Positions 62,093-64,000 of a stretch of 64,000 nucleotides of DNA are shown piece after piece. The stretch is from Planctomycetota bacterium. GTDB taxonomy: Bacteria > Planctomycetota > Planctomycetia > Pirellulales > PNKZ01. How positions within the stretch are numbered: the first letter of the stretch is position 1; every line of letters begins with the position of its first letter. A program made the position numbers and the translations under genes. Where the stretch lies: assembly GCA_018242585.1 (NCBI GenBank), contig JAFEBQ010000050.1:1-64000 (forward strand). Direction: 5' to 3'. The notes under the pieces were generated by a model. The model was not told where the DNA came from, did no database searches, and saw only the letters and a list, made by a program, of their open reading frames with translations.

Positions 62093-63526
62093 TCAATCCA
62101 ACTCGTCGATGCCCGACAACAGCTCCGGCGCTTGCACCATGCGCGGAGCGACTTCGATCGGCACGGTCTCTTCGATTTGCGTCTGGTCGTTCGCGGCTCG
62201 CAGCGCGCTGAACCGCCGCGCCGTCACCAGCACCCGGCTTTCCAGCGAGCCGATCGCCGAGTTGTAGGCCTCGACCGCGCCGCGCAGTTGCGTCCCCAGC
62301 TTCTTCAGATGCCCGCCAAAGTCGGCGCACCGCTTGTGCAATTCCTTGCCCAGTTCGCTGATTTGCTGGGCGTTCTTGGCCAGCTCTTCCTGCCGCCAGC
62401 CATAGGCCACGGCCCGGAGCAGCGCAATCAGCGTCGTCGGCGTGGCCAGAATCACGTTCCGCGCCGCCCCGTCTTCGATGATCTGCGGATCGCTCGACAG
62501 GGCGGCGAAGAAGTACGCTTCGCCCGGCAGGAACAGCACCACGAACTCGGGCGAGGACTCCAGCGCTTCGTAGTACGACTTTTTGCTCAGGGCGTAGATG
62601 TGATTGCGGACCTGCCCGGCATGCTCTTCGAGCCGCGCTTTGCGGGTCTCGTCGTCGGTCGCTTCGATCGCCTCCAGGTACGCCGCCAGCGGCACTTTGG
62701 AGTCGACGACAATCGTCTTGTTCCCCGGCAGTTGCACGAGCATGTCGGGGCGCAGACGCCCTTCGTCGGTGTCGAGCGTCTCTTGCTCGTAGAAGTCGCA
62801 GTGCTCCTGCATGCCGGCCAGCTCAACCACGCGGCGCAGTTGCACTTCGCCCCAGCGTCCGCGCACGGCTGGCGCGCGCAGCGCGTTGACCAGATTGGCC
62901 GTCTCGGAGCGCAGCTCTTTCTGGCTTTCGAGCAACGAGCGGACCTGCTCGGTCAGGCCGGCGTACGCGCCGACGCGGGTCTTCTCGAGTTCCTGAATCT
63001 TGCCGTCGAACTTGTCGAGCGACTCTTTCACCGGCTTGACCAACTCGTTGATCGCCTGCTGTCGCTTGTCCAGGTCGCCCCGCGCGGCTTCCTGGTACTT
63101 GGCCAGGTTGGTCGTCGCCAATTCAAGGAACGACTCGTTGTTATGCTTCAGCGCGTCGGCCGCCAGCGCCTTGAACGCGTCGGAGAGCTGCTTCTGGGCG
63201 TCGTCGAAGACCTTGAGCTTCTCGGCGTGCTCGCTGCGTTCGCTGTCGAGCGTGGCTGTCAGGCGGGTGACTTCCTTGTCCAGGTCGGTGTGCGTCGAGG
63301 TGATTTGTTGCAACTCGGCGTGTTGCTCGTGGACCCGATCGCGCAGCTCGGCCAGCAGTTGCTCGGCCCCCCGGGCCCGTTCGGCCAGGGTGGCACGCTC
63401 GGCTGCGGTGGCCGCCCGGGCCAGCGTCTCGGCCTGGGCCAGGCGTTGGCGCATCAGCCCAAAGACCACGGCCGCGCCGACAGCCAGGCCCAACACGAAC
63501 ACTAGCGCTGGAATGAGTCCTTCCAA
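62093..63526 (-). CDS. rmuC: DNA recombination protein RmuC
   Basis: A 477-residue protein. One N-terminal membrane segment (about 3-24, GLIPALVFVLGLAVGAAVVF), a long coiled coil (about 28-210), then the nuclease-like RmuC domain: RAPAVRGRWGEVQLRRVVEL, DEGRLRPDMLVQLPGNKTIV, DSKVPLAAYLEAIEATDD and EAYFFAALSSDP. In E. coli RmuC limits recombination between inverted repeats. Length and architecture are normal. Confidence 0.96.
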   Translation of the reverse strand: MEGLIPALVFVLGLAVGAAVVFGLMRQRLAQAETLARAATAAERATLAERARGAEQLLAELRDRVHEQHAELQQITSTHTDLDKEVTRLTATLDSERSEHAEKLKVFDDAQKQLSDAFKALAADALKHNNESFLELATTNLAKYQEAARGDLDKRQQAINELVKPVKESLDKFDGKIQELEKTRVGAYAGLTEQVRSLLESQKELRSETANLVNALRAPAVRGRWGEVQLRRVVELAGMQEHCDFYEQETLDTDEGRLRPDMLVQLPGNKTIVVDSKVPLAAYLEAIEATDDETRKARLEEHAGQVRNHIYALSKKSYYEALESSPEFVVLFLPGEAYFFAALSSDPQIIEDGAARNVILATPTTLIALLRAVAYGWRQEELAKNAQQISELGKELHKRCADFGGHLKKLGTQLRGAVEAYNSAIGSLESRVLVTARRFSALRAANDQTQIEETVPIEVAPRMVQAPELLSGIDELD

Positions 63527-63613
63527 AACAAATACTCCCTGATTCCCGCATTTGGCGGCATGGGGCGACGATTGTCAACCGGCCGGGCCGCCGTCGTCGT
63601 TGTCAAGTATGCA

Positions 63614-63664
63614 CCAAGCCGGCGGCTCTGCCGCCGATTCGCGGCGACCGAGTCGCCGGCTTGG
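63614..63664. repeat. GC-rich inverted repeat between two minus-strand genes
   Basis: CCAAGCCGGCG (63614-63624) and CGCCGGCTTGG (63654-63664) are perfect 11-bp arms; the inside also contains GGCGGC/GCCGCC. It could be a terminator for the gene at the right edge, but no T-tract follows on the minus strand. Confidence 0.6.
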
Positions 63665-63696
63665 TAATACTAAGTGCGTGCAACTGACGACGCTAC

Positions 63697-64000
63697 TTAG
63701 GCGTCTTTGATCTCGATGGCCCGTACCTGGGCAACCAGATCGTTCCAATCGGTTGGCGTCGGCGCGCCCAGGTAGTCGACCGCCGAGTCCCCGTGCCGGC
63801 GCAGGCGCGTGACCACCTGCTCGGCCTCTTGTTCCAGCAGAGCCAGCCAGGCTGGCACGTCGATGCCCGCCCCGGTTGGATGCTCGGCCCACTCGATCAG
63901 CTCTTGCTCGAACAACTCGAACGCCGTCGGCGGCAACCCCACGCGGGGCTCCTCGATGGCCGGCTTGATCAGCGCCCGGACCCGATCGATTTCCAGACCG
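63697..64000 (-). CDS. hypothetical protein, 5' end beyond the window
   Basis: The minus-strand frame stays open through the right edge, so the GTG at 63942 is not necessarily the start. About 100 C-terminal residues are visible: GLEIDRVRALIKPAIEEPRV, a Leu/Glu-rich helical part (ELFEQELIEWAEHP) and an end DWNDLVAQVRAIEIKDA. No domain recognised. Confidence 0.65.
   Translation of the reverse strand, partial: GLEIDRVRALIKPAIEEPRVGLPPTAFELFEQELIEWAEHPTGAGIDVPAWLALLEQEAEQVVTRLRRHGDSAVDYLGAPTPTDWNDLVAQVRAIEIKDA

Noticed and set aside
62075-63505. 476-aa plus-strand open frame
   Set aside because: Antisense shadow of rmuC.

Overview
The window looks like a chromosomal piece of a planctomycete, probably of the Pirellulales group. 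The evidence is the family content: a PSCyt1/DUF1549/DUF1553 cytochrome protein next to a DUF1501 protein, a second DUF1501 gene, a Pirellula-type haem-binding (TIGR02603-like) protein, an FG-GAP/VCBS protein, a very large Hanks-type kinase with NPCBM and leucine-rich modules, and many secreted proteins with Tat-like leaders. Most of it is GC-rich with strong GC3 bias. Two stretches are visibly less GC-rich and look acquired: the left edge (about 1-932) and about 47.4-49.5 kb.

Layout. 1-1.1 kb: an N6-adenine DNA methyltransferase running off the left edge, beside a tRNA-Ser(UGA). 1.2-4.4 kb: a small secreted protein and a trypsin-like protease broken by a frameshift at a run of ten G. 4.6-7.4 kb: thrS and infC; infC appears to start at AUC. 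7.5-18.7 kb: a four-gene pilus/type II-secretion-like operon (PilM/GspL-like fusion, two single-pass membrane proteins, a 1554-aa secretin) with a promoter and a strong terminator. 18.8-25.7 kb: DUF423, a uronate isomerase (minus strand), then the DUF1549/DUF1553 and DUF1501 pair. 26-30.6 kb: an ECF sigma factor preceded by a small ORF, an inositol monophosphatase, a candidate small RNA or attenuator, a protein of unknown function, and an RluA-family pseudouridine synthase. 30.7-38.9 kb: molybdopterin oxidoreductase, VCBS protein, ABC ATPase, sialidase, MORN-like protein, a COG3910-type ATPase and a c-haem protein. 38.9-47.4 kb: an acyltransferase-3/SGNH protein, a lipoprotein thioredoxin, unknown proteins, DUF1501 and the NfeD-FloA-unknown membrane operon. 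47.6-49.4 kb: an ATPase plus DUF4435/TOPRIM-like gene pair resembling the PARIS anti-phage system. 49.5-64 kb: a beta-hydroxyacid dehydrogenase, a PQQ-like propeller protein, a SYLF protein, a tandem-DUF3467 protein, an SDR, the 2071-aa kinase, a class IV aminotransferase, rmuC and a partial unknown gene.

Themes. Most genes are solitary or in pairs. Real operons are the secretin cluster, the DUF1549-DUF1501 pair, NfeD-FloA, the ATPase-DUF4435 pair and the dehydrogenase-PQQ pair. Dispersed palindromic and CACGGAG-type repeats fill several intergenic gaps. No rRNA, insertion sequence, CRISPR array or replication origin was seen.
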